The notes: generated by a model from the letters alone, not told the origin. Numbered from the stretch's first letter, positions 43,421 through 53,545 are shown. The stretch: DNA of 64,000 bases from Bacteroidota bacterium (GCA_027622975.1 JAQBVN010000003.1:84288-148287); one strand, 5' to 3'. A program made the numbers and translations.

Positions 43421-46291
43421 ATGCTAAACAACGCTACAATCAACCTCTCAATGCCCCCTATACTCGACAGATTGATTCTTGTCTTGTGTGTGTGTTTGAC
43501 CCACCCTTTGAGCGCACAGTCACCTCTTTTCCACAACATTGAAAGAACAGCGAGTGGCGGGGGACCGTCCCATTGGGAAGTCGATCATGACGCCCAGGGA
43601 AACCTGTCCATCGCCAACACCAAAGGACTCATGTCATTTGATGGCACGAAATGGGAATTGTCGCCGCTCCCCAACAGCACCATGGCCCGCTCACTCGCTT
43701 TGTGGGAGGACCAAATCACTGTTGGTGGCCAGGGAATTGTGGCCAAACGCCAGGCCGGGGGTTGGGCCAACCTCACAGCTGAACTCCAAAACACCTGCGG
43801 AATGTTTGAAGACGTCTGGAGGTTGGAAGTCGTGGAGCATTGTCTTTTCATCGTCACAAACAACTTCGTGGCCCGTTGGCCGTCCTCGGGGAAGCCAGAA
43901 TTGATTCAAAAGGGGCGTATGACCAATGGCTTTGTGTTTGACGGAGATTTGCATTTTCAACGTGACCAATCGCTCTGGCAAGTCGGCATCCGCGGCGAGG
44001 CGAGGAAGTTGTTTGATCTGCCTCCTCAAGTGCGGATGGAATGCGCCCTGAAGCTTGAAGGGACTACCAAGTGGGTGTCACACGCCCATGGGATGTTTGT
44101 TGTAGGCCAGCAACAGGAGCTCGAGGAAGACTTGACATCCCTGTCCCGAATCCTTCGCGATTTCCGAGTCAATTGCATGCTGGCACTCGAATCCATGATC
44201 TTGCTGGGAACTTCTGAGGGTGGGGTGGTCTTGACCTCGGATGGCGCACATGTCGATCAGATATGGAATACATCGGACGGCTTGGCCAAAAACAACGTGC
44301 TTTCCATGGCTTTGAGTCGAGAGGGAGATGTATGGCTTGGCATGGAAGGTGGGGTCTCACTGGCGCGTTGGACATGGCCTCAACGAATCCCCCAAGTTTT
44401 GAATGACCTCGATGAAACTGGGGCTACATCCCTTCACCTTTTTGACGGCACCACCTATTGGGGAACGTCTCAAGGATTGGTTATGACCCGCCAGGGCCAA
44501 GGCCAGGGCCAGGGCCAGGGCCAACCTGTATCCATAGATGGCGTATTCGGACAGGTCTGGTCTCTTGAAAAACACCACGATGAGGTGTGGTGCTGCCATC
44601 TCTCTGGCGCAGGAATCGTCCAAGGCACAAAGCTTGTACCCGTCATCGAGGGGACCGGAGTTTGGACCCTGGAAAATCACCCGACAGTGCCCGACGTCAT
44701 GATCGCTGGGACCTTCGAGGGTCTCCGGCTTGTGAAACGCTTGGATGGACAGTGGTTGGACCTGGGACCCATGCAAGGCTTTGAAGAAAGTGCACGATTG
44801 TTGGCCTGGACACGCGACACCCTGTGGGTGGCCCATCCTTACAAGGGGTTGCATCAACTTGCTTTGAATCTCCCCAACCAAACACTTGACGTGGTGAGAC
44901 ACTTTGATGAACTCGACGGACTTCCACAACCACTCAACGTCGGTGTCGTGTCCTTGGATGATGAATTGATTGTGACCACGGGACAGGAGATTTGGCATTG
45001 GAATGCTAGCACATCCACCTTGGAACCTTTGCCCGAACCTCTCCCAGGCTTTGAGCATGGCACTCGAAAATTGTGGGTGGGACCTGACCGAAGCCTCTGG
45101 GGGTTGCAGGGGAGTGACTTGGTGCATACACTGGCCCATCGAGAGGGCGCGACGTGGAAGGTGGACGTGCGAAGGGCTAGCCTTCTGCCCACCCCTCCCG
45201 TTGAGCCCTTTGAGCAACTCGAATGGCTCGATTCTGGAGATTTATGCATTCCCACAGAAGATGGATTTACCGCCCTCTCTGCCAAAAGAATGTTGAACCG
45301 AAACCAGGGGCCCAACGTTCGACTGACCAAAATCTCATGGATCAATGGAGAAGCGAGTCACGAGCCATCACTTGAGTCCATGGCTTTGGACACCCTTTGG
45401 GAACTCCCATCAGGCGAGCATACGCTCCAATTGGAATTGACCTGCGAAGGTTCGCGCTGGGTTGGAATGTCAGCCTATCAATGGAGATTACCGCAAGCCA
45501 GCGACGGCTGGTCTCCTCCCCAGTCCAGCCCAAGCATTGTCATTGGGGGACTGGGAGCGGGACGACACTTGGTTGAGTTTCGTGCCATCGCCGGCTCCCA
45601 CTGGGAAGGACCAACATCATCCTATGTCTTGTCAGTCAGAAAACCTTGGTGGGCTCATGCGGGATTGCCTTGGCTAGCCACTGTGCTGTCCGTCTCGGCC
45701 ATTGCCGGTTGGGGAGTCCAAAGAAGGCGAAGACTTCGCGAGGAGCACACCGCCGCATCTGAGGAGGCCCAAGCTCACTACGCAGAGTCCCTGGCCGAAG
45801 CCGAAAAGGCGCGACGCCAAAGTGAACTTGCCAATGCAAGGGCCCAACTCGCCAATCAAAATCAGGAACTCGCCAGCGCCACCTTGCACTTGGTGGAGAA
45901 AGCCCAACTTGTGAAAACTCTCGAAGAAGGACTTACGTCATTGGCCAGGCGCTTGGAAGACCCCAAAAGTGAGGAGATCAAACCCCTGCTCGACCTGATT
46001 GCCAACTCGGGTCGAAACGATGAATCATGGGAAGTGTTCTCAGCCCAATTCAACAAGGTTCACCTTCACTTCACCTCCACGCTCAAAGCCAAGTATCCTG
46101 GCCTCACTCCCAACGATGTCAAGCTCTGCACCTACCTGAAGATAAATTTGAGTTCAAAAGACATCTCATCTTTGATGTTCATCAGCGTTCGGGCTGTGGA
46201 AGTCAGTCGATCGCGATTGCGCAAACGCATGAAACTTGGAAGGCATGAATCCCTCTCCGAGGTGATTGCCAACCTCACCTCCGAGAACTGA
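43421..46291 (+). CDS. One-component propeller/YYY/LuxR-type regulator
   Basis: A 956-residue membrane regulator. After a signal peptide (to LSAQ) come two-component-regulator propeller repeats (about 30-660; GNLSIANTKGLMSFDGTKWE, DGLAKNNVLSMALSREGDVW), a Y_Y_Y domain (about 690-760), a membrane helix (WWAHAGLPWLATVLSVSAIA), a coiled coil (about 790-880) and a C-terminal LuxR-type HTH (LTPNDVKLCTYLKINLSSKD, FISVRAVEVSRSRLRKRMKL). No kinase or receiver domain is present, so it should sense a glycan outside and act on DNA directly. Divergence from the glucan operon suggests that as target. ATG 43451 is an alternative start. A GQ-encoding hexanucleotide repeat lies at 44492-44525. Confidence 0.9.
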   Translation: MLNNATINLSMPPILDRLILVLCVCLTHPLSAQSPLFHNIERTASGGGPSHWEVDHDAQGNLSIANTKGLMSFDGTKWELSPLPNSTMARSLALWEDQITVGGQGIVAKRQAGGWANLTAELQNTCGMFEDVWRLEVVEHCLFIVTNNFVARWPSSGKPELIQKGRMTNGFVFDGDLHFQRDQSLWQVGIRGEARKLFDLPPQVRMECALKLEGTTKWVSHAHGMFVVGQQQELEEDLTSLSRILRDFRVNCMLALESMILLGTSEGGVVLTSDGAHVDQIWNTSDGLAKNNVLSMALSREGDVWLGMEGGVSLARWTWPQRIPQVLNDLDETGATSLHLFDGTTYWGTSQGLVMTRQGQGQGQGQGQPVSIDGVFGQVWSLEKHHDEVWCCHLSGAGIVQGTKLVPVIEGTGVWTLENHPTVPDVMIAGTFEGLRLVKRLDGQWLDLGPMQGFEESARLLAWTRDTLWVAHPYKGLHQLALNLPNQTLDVVRHFDELDGLPQPLNVGVVSLDDELIVTTGQEIWHWNASTSTLEPLPEPLPGFEHGTRKLWVGPDRSLWGLQGSDLVHTLAHREGATWKVDVRRASLLPTPPVEPFEQLEWLDSGDLCIPTEDGFTALSAKRMLNRNQGPNVRLTKISWINGEASHEPSLESMALDTLWELPSGEHTLQLELTCEGSRWVGMSAYQWRLPQASDGWSPPQSSPSIVIGGLGAGRHLVEFRAIAGSHWEGPTSSYVLSVRKPWWAHAGLPWLATVLSVSAIAGWGVQRRRRLREEHTAASEEAQAHYAESLAEAEKARRQSELANARAQLANQNQELASATLHLVEKAQLVKTLEEGLTSLARRLEDPKSEEIKPLLDLIANSGRNDESWEVFSAQFNKVHLHFTSTLKAKYPGLTPNDVKLCTYLKINLSSKDISSLMFISVRAVEVSRSRLRKRMKLGRHESLSEVIANLTSEN
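44492..44525 (+). repeat. Hexanucleotide repeat encoding Gly-Gln
   Basis: About five tandem copies of CAGGGC (one variant CAAGGC) encode QGQGQGQGQGQ inside the propeller of the regulator. Being a multiple of three, slippage would lengthen or shorten a loop without a frameshift. Confidence 0.85.
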
Positions 46292-46327
46292 TGTGGGTGG
46301 ATTCAGTGCAAGACCTCGCGTGTCGCA

Positions 46328-47200
46328 CTAAAAATGCTGGACATGACCCATTTTGAGGGCCCACCAGTTCATCGCAGTCTCCGCTCCCAATCGATAGTCC
46401 AACATCACTTCCTCAGACCCGACACTCCAACCTGAGGTGCGCAATGGAAAAGGCGGGGCAATTTCCTCCCACGTCCTGCCCTGATCGTCTCCACCCAAAA
46501 GCAACCGATCGACTGTGGCATTGTAACGTTCATGGCCATGATTGAACAAGTGCGTCAAATGTGCTTGGTCTTTGTACCAATACGACGCCAAAGAATCCAT
46601 GGTGCTCTTCACCACGTGGTCCCCAATGGGACGAGTTCGCACCACCAGCATTGACCTCGCGCCCAATTCAATGGCTTTGTCGAGGGGCAAAGAGTCCGCA
46701 TATCCTCCATCAAACATCCATTCACCTCGAAACTGAACCTTGCCGCGCGTGACCATAGGCAAGGTTGCTGAGGCGATCAATGCCCCGATCCACTCTCGAC
46801 CCCTCGGCTCGATGTACAACGCCTCTCCTGACTCATAGTGCGTTGTGACCACCAAGGCATGGGTTCGAGATTGAGCCCTTTCCAGTGCATCCAAATTCAA
46901 CGGTGCATGGCGCATCACGTGAGCTTTCAAATGCGCCAAGTTCATCAGTCCCTCCTTGCTCCAGGCCGAGCGAAAACTGATGAACTTTCCATCATCCACC
47001 AGTTCCTTGGCCACGCGATAGAAATGCTTGTATTGACCTGCCAAATGAGATGCCATCACCATGGCTCCGGCACTCACACCGATTGTCCGTTCAAAAGACA
47101 AGGGACCCAACAGGACCAAGGCGTCCATCACTCCAGCAGTGAATGAACAACGAAGGCTTCCGCCTTCCAAAATCAAGGTATCAAAGTGTGGATGCTGCAT
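46328..47200 (-). CDS. Patatin-like phospholipase
   Basis: A 290-residue patatin-family protein resembling YjjU. The oxyanion stretch is LILEGGSLRCSFTAGVMDAL, the nucleophile elbow IGVSAGAMVMAS, and the catalytic Asp lies in WMFDGGYADSLPL. No signal peptide is visible, so it should act on membrane lipid from the cytoplasm. I preferred ATG 47200 over an upstream TTG. It converges with the regulator gene (36 bases apart) and lies 77 bases after the PagL-like gene. Confidence 0.9.
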   Translation of the reverse strand: MQHPHFDTLILEGGSLRCSFTAGVMDALVLLGPLSFERTIGVSAGAMVMASHLAGQYKHFYRVAKELVDDGKFISFRSAWSKEGLMNLAHLKAHVMRHAPLNLDALERAQSRTHALVVTTHYESGEALYIEPRGREWIGALIASATLPMVTRGKVQFRGEWMFDGGYADSLPLDKAIELGARSMLVVRTRPIGDHVVKSTMDSLASYWYKDQAHLTHLFNHGHERYNATVDRLLLGGDDQGRTWEEIAPPFPLRTSGWSVGSEEVMLDYRLGAETAMNWWALKMGHVQHF

Positions 47201-47277
47201 GATCACGTCTGGACCTGTCCTCTTCAAAACGAGGCATCCAATGGAAATGTTGCGTTGAAAACCCCTTGTGCCAGCGG

Positions 47278-48396
47278 TTAGCGATATGAAGGGCAGGTGT
47301 GGCAGTAAGCTTCAGCATCGCCCCAACGCAGGGCGATGCCCGCGCTCACATAATCTGCCCGCCAATCAGTGAATCGAAGCGAAGCAAAAACATCCAAGTC
47401 CCTCGACACCCGCATCATGCATTGAGCCTTCGCAAAGGTGGGCAGGAACCCGGGGGTCGGGTGAAGCAACACCCCTCCAGTGAGCAGATCCAACCTCGCA
47501 CGTCCAAACAACCATGTCCAGCCACCAGAAATACTGGGCTGAATGCGCTCTTGAAAGGCTGTACCTATCGTGTCTGATGGCTCTCCTGTGTTTGGATCGG
47601 CCCCCAAAGCACCATGATGAACCAAGGACACTTGGGCCGTCAATCCGTGGGTTGAGAACAAGGCGTATGTGGTTTGGGCCAAGAGTTCCTGAACGCCCAA
47701 AATGGTCCCACCATAGGGCCCGTGATCCCTCCCCCCCAAAGCCAATCCCACCATGGAGCGCCAACTACCTCTGGTGGCACCTTCTGCAACCACCCCTCGA
47801 ATCGGAAGGCCACCTGGACGAATGACCAGCGAAGCATGAACGGTGTTGATGCCTTGGTTGGGTCTCCTCAAGGCACCATTGCTCGTGTGCAAAATCCCCA
47901 AGTCCAACCCAACAGGAGAGCCATTGGCCACCGTGATGCCAAGACGAATCAACCCATTCAAGTGACTTCCCACAGCAATCCTGTTTGGTGCTGTCTCCGC
48001 ATTGTAGATTCTTGAATTGTAGACCACACCTCCCGCATAAGACCATCCGATCATCCGCAGTTGACGTGTTCTCAACAGCCATCCCGCTTGACCTTGAATA
48101 CCATAGTCGCTCGACCCCGTATGGTGCAAGCCCATAAACCCCCCGTGTTCAATCCCAGAAAAGTGGGCCGCCCACCCCGTGGATGTTTTGGTGGTCCAAG
48201 CCGCTTGTGCTCCCCAAGAGGGCCGTTCCACGGCATCCTGGACCGGCCCAGTCTCGGCCAACCAGTATCCAGTGGATAGGGACGCCTCTGAAGGCAACCA
48301 ACGCACTTGCTGAGCCTCGGCAATCCACGAGGTACAACCCAAGAAGATTGCTACGATCACGAGGTGACAAGACCCCATTAGACGGCATCCAATCAT
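47278..48396 (-). CDS. PagL-like lipid A deacylase / acyloxyacyl hydrolase
   Basis: A 372-residue exported protein with signal peptide to AEAQ and a beta-barrel-like pattern. The segment ILHTSNGALRRPNQGINTVH matches the lipid A 3-O-deacylase signature (H-x-SNG...PN-x-GIN), with His and Ser as catalytic candidates; the barrel is longer than that of PagL of Pseudomonas. It would trim lipid A in the outer membrane. The ATG overlaps the DUF1801 stop by four bases. Confidence 0.82.
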   Translation of the reverse strand: MIGCRLMGSCHLVIVAIFLGCTSWIAEAQQVRWLPSEASLSTGYWLAETGPVQDAVERPSWGAQAAWTTKTSTGWAAHFSGIEHGGFMGLHHTGSSDYGIQGQAGWLLRTRQLRMIGWSYAGGVVYNSRIYNAETAPNRIAVGSHLNGLIRLGITVANGSPVGLDLGILHTSNGALRRPNQGINTVHASLVIRPGGLPIRGVVAEGATRGSWRSMVGLALGGRDHGPYGGTILGVQELLAQTTYALFSTHGLTAQVSLVHHGALGADPNTGEPSDTIGTAFQERIQPSISGGWTWLFGRARLDLLTGGVLLHPTPGFLPTFAKAQCMMRVSRDLDVFASLRFTDWRADYVSAGIALRWGDAEAYCHTCPSYR

Positions 48397-48857
48397 GGCT
48401 TGGGTGAACGGAATGCACGCTCATACAAACCCACCCAGTCCATGACGGACATCCGGCTCACCAAGTCTCCTATCGTCTGCAGAGGAATCTGATCCATCTT
48501 CTTAAAACGAATGCAACTCTTCCCCATGTCAAGCTTTCCCCAAAGGGTTGCATCCCAAGACGATGTGAACCACAACATGGCCTCTTCGCTTGCATACAAA
48601 CCCATGTGATAGAGAGCCACAAAGTTCTTTTGGCTTGCAAAACTCAGGAATGGAAGTGGCAACTCGGGATCACAGTGATAACCCTTGGGATACAGCGCAT
48701 GAGGAACGACATAGCTCGGCATTCCGTAATTCATGCGCTCCTCGAATCCTTGAGGAAGGTTGTCCAAAATCGTCTTTCTCAGCGCAGTCAAGGTCTCCTT
48801 GCGCTCTTGAGGAACCTGATGGAGGTACTCATCCACCGTGGCAGCTTCAATTCTCAT
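48393..48857 (-). CDS. DUF1801/YdhG-like protein
   Basis: A 154-residue cytoplasmic protein of the DUF1801 family: VDEYLHQVPQERKETLTALR, FEERMNYGMPSYV, SFASQKNFVALYHMG and MGKSCIRFKKMDQIPLQTIG. Function unknown; the fold is a small alpha/beta sandwich. Start set at MRIEAATV. It is coupled by ATGA to the PagL-like gene and lies 42 bases after cysQ. Confidence 0.88.
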   Translation of the reverse strand: MRIEAATVDEYLHQVPQERKETLTALRKTILDNLPQGFEERMNYGMPSYVVPHALYPKGYHCDPELPLPFLSFASQKNFVALYHMGLYASEEAMLWFTSSWDATLWGKLDMGKSCIRFKKMDQIPLQTIGDLVSRMSVMDWVGLYERAFRSPKP

Positions 48858-48899
48858 GAGGCCAAAATAACAAGCCTGAACACAAGGACTCACTTGGCA

Positions 48900-49685
48900 T
48901 CATGCACAGACCAAAAACCAAGCATTGAGCAACTCTTCACGGTTGTATCTCATGGATTCACCGGTACGCTGATCGATGACCCTAAACCCTGCAGCCTCAC
49001 ACACGGCCTGGCCAGCAGCCGTGTCCCATTCCATGGTGGGCGCAAAGCGAGGGTAAGCATCGGCCACGCCTTCAGCGACCATGCACAACTTGAGAGAGCT
49101 CCCCTTGGAAATCAAAGCCACCTCACCGTGGACCCTTCGAAGTTCATCGACGTACATCTCCGTTTCTGGAGACATGTGAGACCGACTCGCGACCACAGTG
49201 AAGGGTCTACCAACCTCGCGAGGCTGCGGAATCGGTTTCCGAGAAGCCCACGTTTGATCGACATCGGAATCAACACGGACTTTCCATGCACCCTCACCCA
49301 CCACGCCCACGTAGGCTTCCCCGAGGGCTGGGGCAAGAACGATCCCCAGTGCAGGACGTCCTCCTTCCACCAAGGCAATGTTGACTGTGAACTCTCCATT
49401 GCGCTTGATGAACTCCTTGGTTCCATCCACAGGGTCTACAATCCAAAGCGTGGACCACGTTTGTCTCGTGTTGAAGGGTAGATGTTTCCCTTCCTCTGAA
49501 AGCACTGGAATCCCAGTTTCTCTCAAACGTTCGACAATCAACTCGTGGGCTGCACGATCCGCCTGGGTTAATGGGCTGTTGTCCGATTTGGACTCCACCC
49601 CAAAATCACCTGAATTGTATATCTCCATGATGGCACGCCCTGCATGCAAGGCCGCCTCAAGGGCACAGCGGGTGAGATCATTCAT
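48900..49685 (-). CDS. cysQ: 3'(2'),5'-bisphosphate nucleotidase CysQ
   Basis: A 261-residue member of the lithium-sensitive inositol-monophosphatase superfamily that removes the 3'-phosphate of PAP, a by-product of sulfate assimilation. Metal motifs: LSEEGKHLPF, WIVDPVDGTKEF and TMEWDTAAGQAV. I chose the ATG giving MNDLTRCALEAAL; the only longer option starts with TTG. A GACCTTTG box stands four bases before this ATG. Confidence 0.94.
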   Translation of the reverse strand: MNDLTRCALEAALHAGRAIMEIYNSGDFGVESKSDNSPLTQADRAAHELIVERLRETGIPVLSEEGKHLPFNTRQTWSTLWIVDPVDGTKEFIKRNGEFTVNIALVEGGRPALGIVLAPALGEAYVGVVGEGAWKVRVDSDVDQTWASRKPIPQPREVGRPFTVVASRSHMSPETEMYVDELRRVHGEVALISKGSSLKLCMVAEGVADAYPRFAPTMEWDTAAGQAVCEAAGFRVIDQRTGESMRYNREELLNAWFLVCA

Positions 49686-49689
49686 GGGA

Positions 49690-49697
49690 CAAAGGTC
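49690..49697 (-). promoter_or_regulatory. Possible -7 box of cysQ, four bases before ATG
   Basis: The minus strand reads GACCTTTG (one mismatch to TAnnTTTG), then four bases, then the cysQ ATG. The same ACCTTTG-N4-ATG layout recurs at 55828 and 55996. If used, the transcript would be leaderless or nearly so. No TTG box is seen at the usual distance. Confidence 0.35.
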
Positions 49698-49728
49698 CGA
49701 ACATTTGGACTGAACCTCCGCGAGCAAA

Positions 49729-50742
49729 TCAGAGGACCGTCATGCGACGAACCATCGGAAAGCGGCCACGGGTCGTCACAGCCTCCACCTGATAGATGTA
49801 CGATGCAGGAGGCAAACCGAGCTTTCCAAAATCCACGACAATCTCATGAGCTCCCTGGCTCAACGTACCGAGATGTTCGGAGTAAACTCGCTTGCCATCG
49901 GGGCTCCAAAGAGACCAGGACAACGCAGCCGATTGGACCAAATGCACAGGAATGGTAGTCTGGGAAACGACGGGGTTGGGGTGATTTTGGCCCACATCAA
50001 AGACCTGTGCCGCCTGCCATTCCAAATGCCCGACACCTGAGGTCCCTTCGCCTTCCACGGTTGCTTCGAAAAACGACACGTATTCTCCAGAAGCCTCATC
50101 CCACATCAAATCGGCCAGCTGCAATTCGAATCCATCCACAAACACTCCGTCTTGCTCGGGCGACATGGGATCTGGGCCCGCCGGGTAGAGGTCTGGATGC
50201 TCATTCAAGACCTCAACCAAGGTCTCGTGGGGCCAAGTCCATTGGGAAACCACGCTGTATTGTGAACTCACGTGCACCTGAAAGTGCATGTGGGTCACCC
50301 GACCAGGGTACCACCCAGGCACGATGGTGAGGAATTCACACTCCCCATTGGCATCCGTGATTTGGTACCCCCGACAATAAGTGAGCCCTTCGGAACCCAT
50401 CGCCGCGTAACCAGAATAATCTCCGTCCCGATCGCAATGCCAAACATTGACTCGCACATTGGGCATGGGTTCGCAATTGGCAGCCCCCACAATTCGTACA
50501 CGTTGGCGAAGCCTGACCCCCACCCTGTCTTCTTGGATTTCTTGTCTGAAGAAATACTCGTTCTCAGTCAAATCCAATGGGAAAGGGCCTGCCGTTTCTG
50601 TGGGGACAAGCACACAATTGCTTCGTCCAATCCCTCCCTCCCTGCCACGTGATTGCAAAGATTGAGAGGCTGCCGACAGGGGGATGGCGGCTGGCAACGC
50701 CAAGGCTGCACCCACGGCTTGCAAGAACTGACTCCGTTTCAT
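49729..50742 (-). CDS. Secreted intradiol dioxygenase with T9SS domain
   Basis: A 337-residue exported protein. The N-terminus MKRSQFLQAVGAALALPAAI is a signal peptide with a Tat-like KRSQFL motif. The intradiol dioxygenase domain (about 40-235) shows the non-haem iron ligands as Tyr in GDYSGYA, Tyr in PGWYPGR and the His pair in THMHFQV, in the arrangement of protocatechuate 3,4-dioxygenase-like enzymes. The last 80 residues (NHPNPVVSQTTIPV to RRMTVL) are a T9SS type A sorting domain. A cell-surface ring-cleaving enzyme is unusual; substrates may be catechol-type phenolics. It lies 187 bases after clpB. Confidence 0.88.
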   Translation of the reverse strand: MKRSQFLQAVGAALALPAAIPLSAASQSLQSRGREGGIGRSNCVLVPTETAGPFPLDLTENEYFFRQEIQEDRVGVRLRQRVRIVGAANCEPMPNVRVNVWHCDRDGDYSGYAAMGSEGLTYCRGYQITDANGECEFLTIVPGWYPGRVTHMHFQVHVSSQYSVVSQWTWPHETLVEVLNEHPDLYPAGPDPMSPEQDGVFVDGFELQLADLMWDEASGEYVSFFEATVEGEGTSGVGHLEWQAAQVFDVGQNHPNPVVSQTTIPVHLVQSAALSWSLWSPDGKRVYSEHLGTLSQGAHEIVVDFGKLGLPPASYIYQVEAVTTRGRFPMVRRMTVL

Positions 50743-50929
50743 GAAAAGATGTGATTATGCTCGAATGTACGCCGCCCCCAATCTTTTTGTTGGTAACCTA
50801 CGCCACGACTTCTTCACATCACACACGACCTCCTACGTCGAAGCCTTTCAATTTTTGGCGGCTCAACGAAACTCATCACTGACACAAGGGATGTGGGTCT
50901 ACCCATCCAAAAAAAATCCTTCACAGGTG
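50743..50929. other. Gap between clpB and the dioxygenase gene
   Basis: The gap of 187 bases contains an imperfect hairpin (GGATGTGGGT / ACCCATCC, about 50889-50908) with eight A residues after it on the plus strand. On the minus strand, the direction of clpB, the T-run precedes the hairpin, so it is not a standard terminator. No promoter of consensus type and no gene is visible. Confidence 0.3.
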
Positions 50930-53545
50930 TCAGAGAGTCCAACAGGCCTCTTCCTCTATTTTCTCTCTGAAAACGACCTCCCCATCAAATACATCCATCA
51001 CCATGGGCTCCCCTGTCGGAACCCTTCCCGCCAGAATGGACTTACTCAATGTGTTCAGGACGGTTCGCTGAATCAGTCGCTTCAATGGACGGGCCCCCAT
51101 GGAAGGGCTGTAACCCTGCTCAGCGAGCCAAGACAATGCCTCTTCGCTGACGCACAATTTGATTCCCGCGGACTCCAACCTCTCCTTCAAACTGTGAAGT
51201 TGCAACTCCACGATTGCCCGGAGTGAGTCTTGGGTGATTGGCTCAAACACAATGACGTCGTCAATTCGGTTCAAAAACTCGGGACGCACCATGTTTCGCA
51301 AGGCATCCATGGCGTCATGTTCCATGTGGTCCAAAACCTCTGGCGAGAGTTTCCCCTTGGCTTGTTCAAAACGAGCTTGGATGAGCTCTGATCCCGCGTT
51401 CGAGGTCATGATGACGACGGTGTTTTTGAAATCGACTGTGCGGCCCTTGCCGTCCGTCAGCCTGCCGTCGTCGAGGACCTGAAGCAGGATGTTGAAGACA
51501 TCGGGGTGGGCCTTTTCGATTTCGTCGAGGAGCACCACGCTGTACGGACGGCGACGGATCGCTTCCGTGAGCTGTCCACCTTCGTCGTGCCCCACGTAGC
51601 CCGGAGGCGCGCCAATCAGGCGGCTGACGCTGTGGCGCTCCTGAAATTCGGACATATCTACCCGAACCATGGCCTGATCATCGTTGAACAGTTCATGGCT
51701 GAGGGCGCGGGCCAGCTCCGTCTTTCCCACCCCGGTGGTGCCGAGGAAAAGGAAGCTTCCAACGGGTCGCCCCTCGTCACCCAGTCCGCTGCGCGAGCGC
51801 CGGATTGCGTCCGAAACCGCCTCGACGGCACGGGCCTGTCCGACCACGCGGCCGTGCAACCTGTCTTCGAGCTTTAGCAGCTTCTCCCGCTCACCCTCCA
51901 TCATGCGCTGCACGGGAATCCCTGTCCACCGGGCTACCACGGCCGCGATTTCCTCGGCGTCCACCTCTTCCTTGATCAACTTCGTCGAAGTTGGCAAGTT
52001 GGCCAGCTCTTCCTTTTTCCCTTCCACGTCTCGTTTGAGTTGCTCAAGCTGCCCGTACCGGATTTCCGCCACACGCCCAAAATCCCCCTCGCGTTCTGCC
52101 CGCTCCGCTTCGCCTTTCAGTTCTTCCATGCGGGACTTCGCGGCCGCAATGGCGTCCGCCAGATCCTTCTCCGTCGCCCACTGTGCACCCAACCGGTCTC
52201 GCTCCTCCTGGAGGTTGGCCAGCTGCACACCGATTTCGGCAAGCTTCACGGTGTCGTCCTCGCGCTTGATCGCCTCGCGCTCGATTTCGAGTTGCAGGAT
52301 GCGGCGGTCGAGCTCGTCGAGCTCCGTCGGTTTCGAATTCATTTCCAGGCGCAACTTGGACGCCGCCTCGTCCACGAGGTCGATGGCCTTGTCCGGCAAA
52401 AAGCGGTCCGAGATGTACCTTGTGGAAAGGTCGACAGCTGCAAGGATGGCCTCGTCCTTGATCTGCACCCCGTGGTGCTTCTCGTACTTCTCTTTGATGC
52501 CGCGCAAGATGGACACGGCGTCGTCCCGGTCGGGCTCGTCGACACGAACCTTTTGGAACCGGCGCTCCAGCGCCTTGTCCTTCTCAAAGTACTTCTGGTA
52601 TTCCTGAAGCGTGGTGGCCCCAATCGCGCGCAACTCCCCTCTCGCAAGCGCCGGCTTAAGGATGTTCGCGGCGTCCATCGCCCCTTCGCCTCCGCCCGCA
52701 CCAACCAAGGTGTGGATCTCGTCGATGAAGAGGATGACGTCGTCGTCGTTTTGGACTTCCTTGACGACCGCCTTGAGCCGCTCCTCAAACTCCCCCTTGT
52801 ACTTGGCGCCGGCGACCAACGCGCCCATGTCGAGCGAGTGGATGACCTTGCGGTGCAAGTCCTGGGGCACGTCACCGTTCACGATGCGATGGGCAATGCC
52901 TTCGGCGATGGCCGTTTTCCCAACTCCCGGCTCCCCGATCAGGATGGGGTTGTTTTTCGTACGACGGCTGAGGATTTGAAGCACACGACGGATTTCATCG
53001 TCGCGGCCGATGACGGGGTCGAGTTTGCCGTGGAGCACGAGCTGGTTGAGGTTCCGCGCGTACTTGGAAAGGGCCTCGTAGGTGCTCTCCTGGCTGGACG
53101 ATGTGGTGGCTTCGCCCTGACGGAGAGCCTCAATCGCTTGGCTCATCCCCTTTTGGGTTACGCCGGCGTCTTTGAGGATTTGGCTCGCGGTGTCGCCGTG
53201 TTCCAGCAAGGCCTGCACAAGTCGGTCGGTCGCCACGTATTCGTCGCCGGCCTTTCGTGCAAGGGCCACCGCACGCTGAAGAACTTGCCCCGCGTCACGA
53301 GACCACTGCGGGCGGTTGCCATCCGCAGTTCCAAGGCCCTGCACGGCCGCTGTGACGGCTTGCTGGATGCGCTTGACAGGCACGTTCATGCGGCCGAGCA
53401 ACATGGGAATGACGGGGTCTTGGACGCTCATCATGGCTCCGAGCACATGAAGCGTTTCAATGCTGGTGTGGCCTTGCGCCAACGCATCTTGTTCCGCGCG
53501 GCTCAGCACCTCCTGGCTCTTGAGGGTAAACGAGTTGATATCCAT
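50930..53545 (-). CDS. clpB: ATP-dependent disaggregase ClpB
   Basis: An 871-residue Hsp100 chaperone that dissolves protein aggregates with DnaK. Order: Clp N-domain (1-145, [20 protein letters not shown]), first AAA with GEPGVGKTA and [15 protein letters not shown], the M-domain coiled coil (about 410-525), second AAA with [10 protein letters not shown] and [20 protein letters not shown], and the C-terminal small domain ([17 protein letters not shown]). I chose the ATG at MDINSF, as in other ClpB proteins; the frame extends 24 codons further upstream. The gene is markedly GC-rich in its middle. Confidence 0.97.
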   Translation of the reverse strand: MDINSFTLKSQEVLSRAEQDALAQGHTSIETLHVLGAMMSVQDPVIPMLLGRMNVPVKRIQQAVTAAVQGLGTADGNRPQWSRDAGQVLQRAVALARKAGDEYVATDRLVQALLEHGDTASQILKDAGVTQKGMSQAIEALRQGEATTSSSQESTYEALSKYARNLNQLVLHGKLDPVIGRDDEIRRVLQILSRRTKNNPILIGEPGVGKTAIAEGIAHRIVNGDVPQDLHRKVIHSLDMGALVAGAKYKGEFEERLKAVVKEVQNDDDVILFIDEIHTLVGAGGGEGAMDAANILKPALARGELRAIGATTLQEYQKYFEKDKALERRFQKVRVDEPDRDDAVSILRGIKEKYEKHHGVQIKDEAILAAVDLSTRYISDRFLPDKAIDLVDEAASKLRLEMNSKPTELDELDRRILQLEIEREAIKREDDTVKLAEIGVQLANLQEERDRLGAQWATEKDLADAIAAAKSRMEELKGEAERAEREGDFGRVAEIRYGQLEQLKRDVEGKKEELANLPTSTKLIKEEVDAEEIAAVVARWTGIPVQRMMEGEREKLLKLEDRLHGRVVGQARAVEAVSDAIRRSRSGLGDEGRPVGSFLFLGTTGVGKTELARALSHELFNDDQAMVRVDMSEFQERHSVSRLIGAPPGYVGHDEGGQLTEAIRRRPYSVVLLDEIEKAHPDVFNILLQVLDDGRLTDGKGRTVDFKNTVVIMTSNAGSELIQARFEQAKGKLSPEVLDHMEHDAMDALRNMVRPEFLNRIDDVIVFEPITQDSLRAIVELQLHSLKERLESAGIKLCVSEEALSWLAEQGYSPSMGARPLKRLIQRTVLNTLSKSILAGRVPTGEPMVMDVFDGEVVFREKIEEEACWTL

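Noticed and set aside
50889..50916. Intrinsic terminator after clpB
   Set aside because: On the transcribed strand the T-run comes before, not after, the imperfect hairpin.
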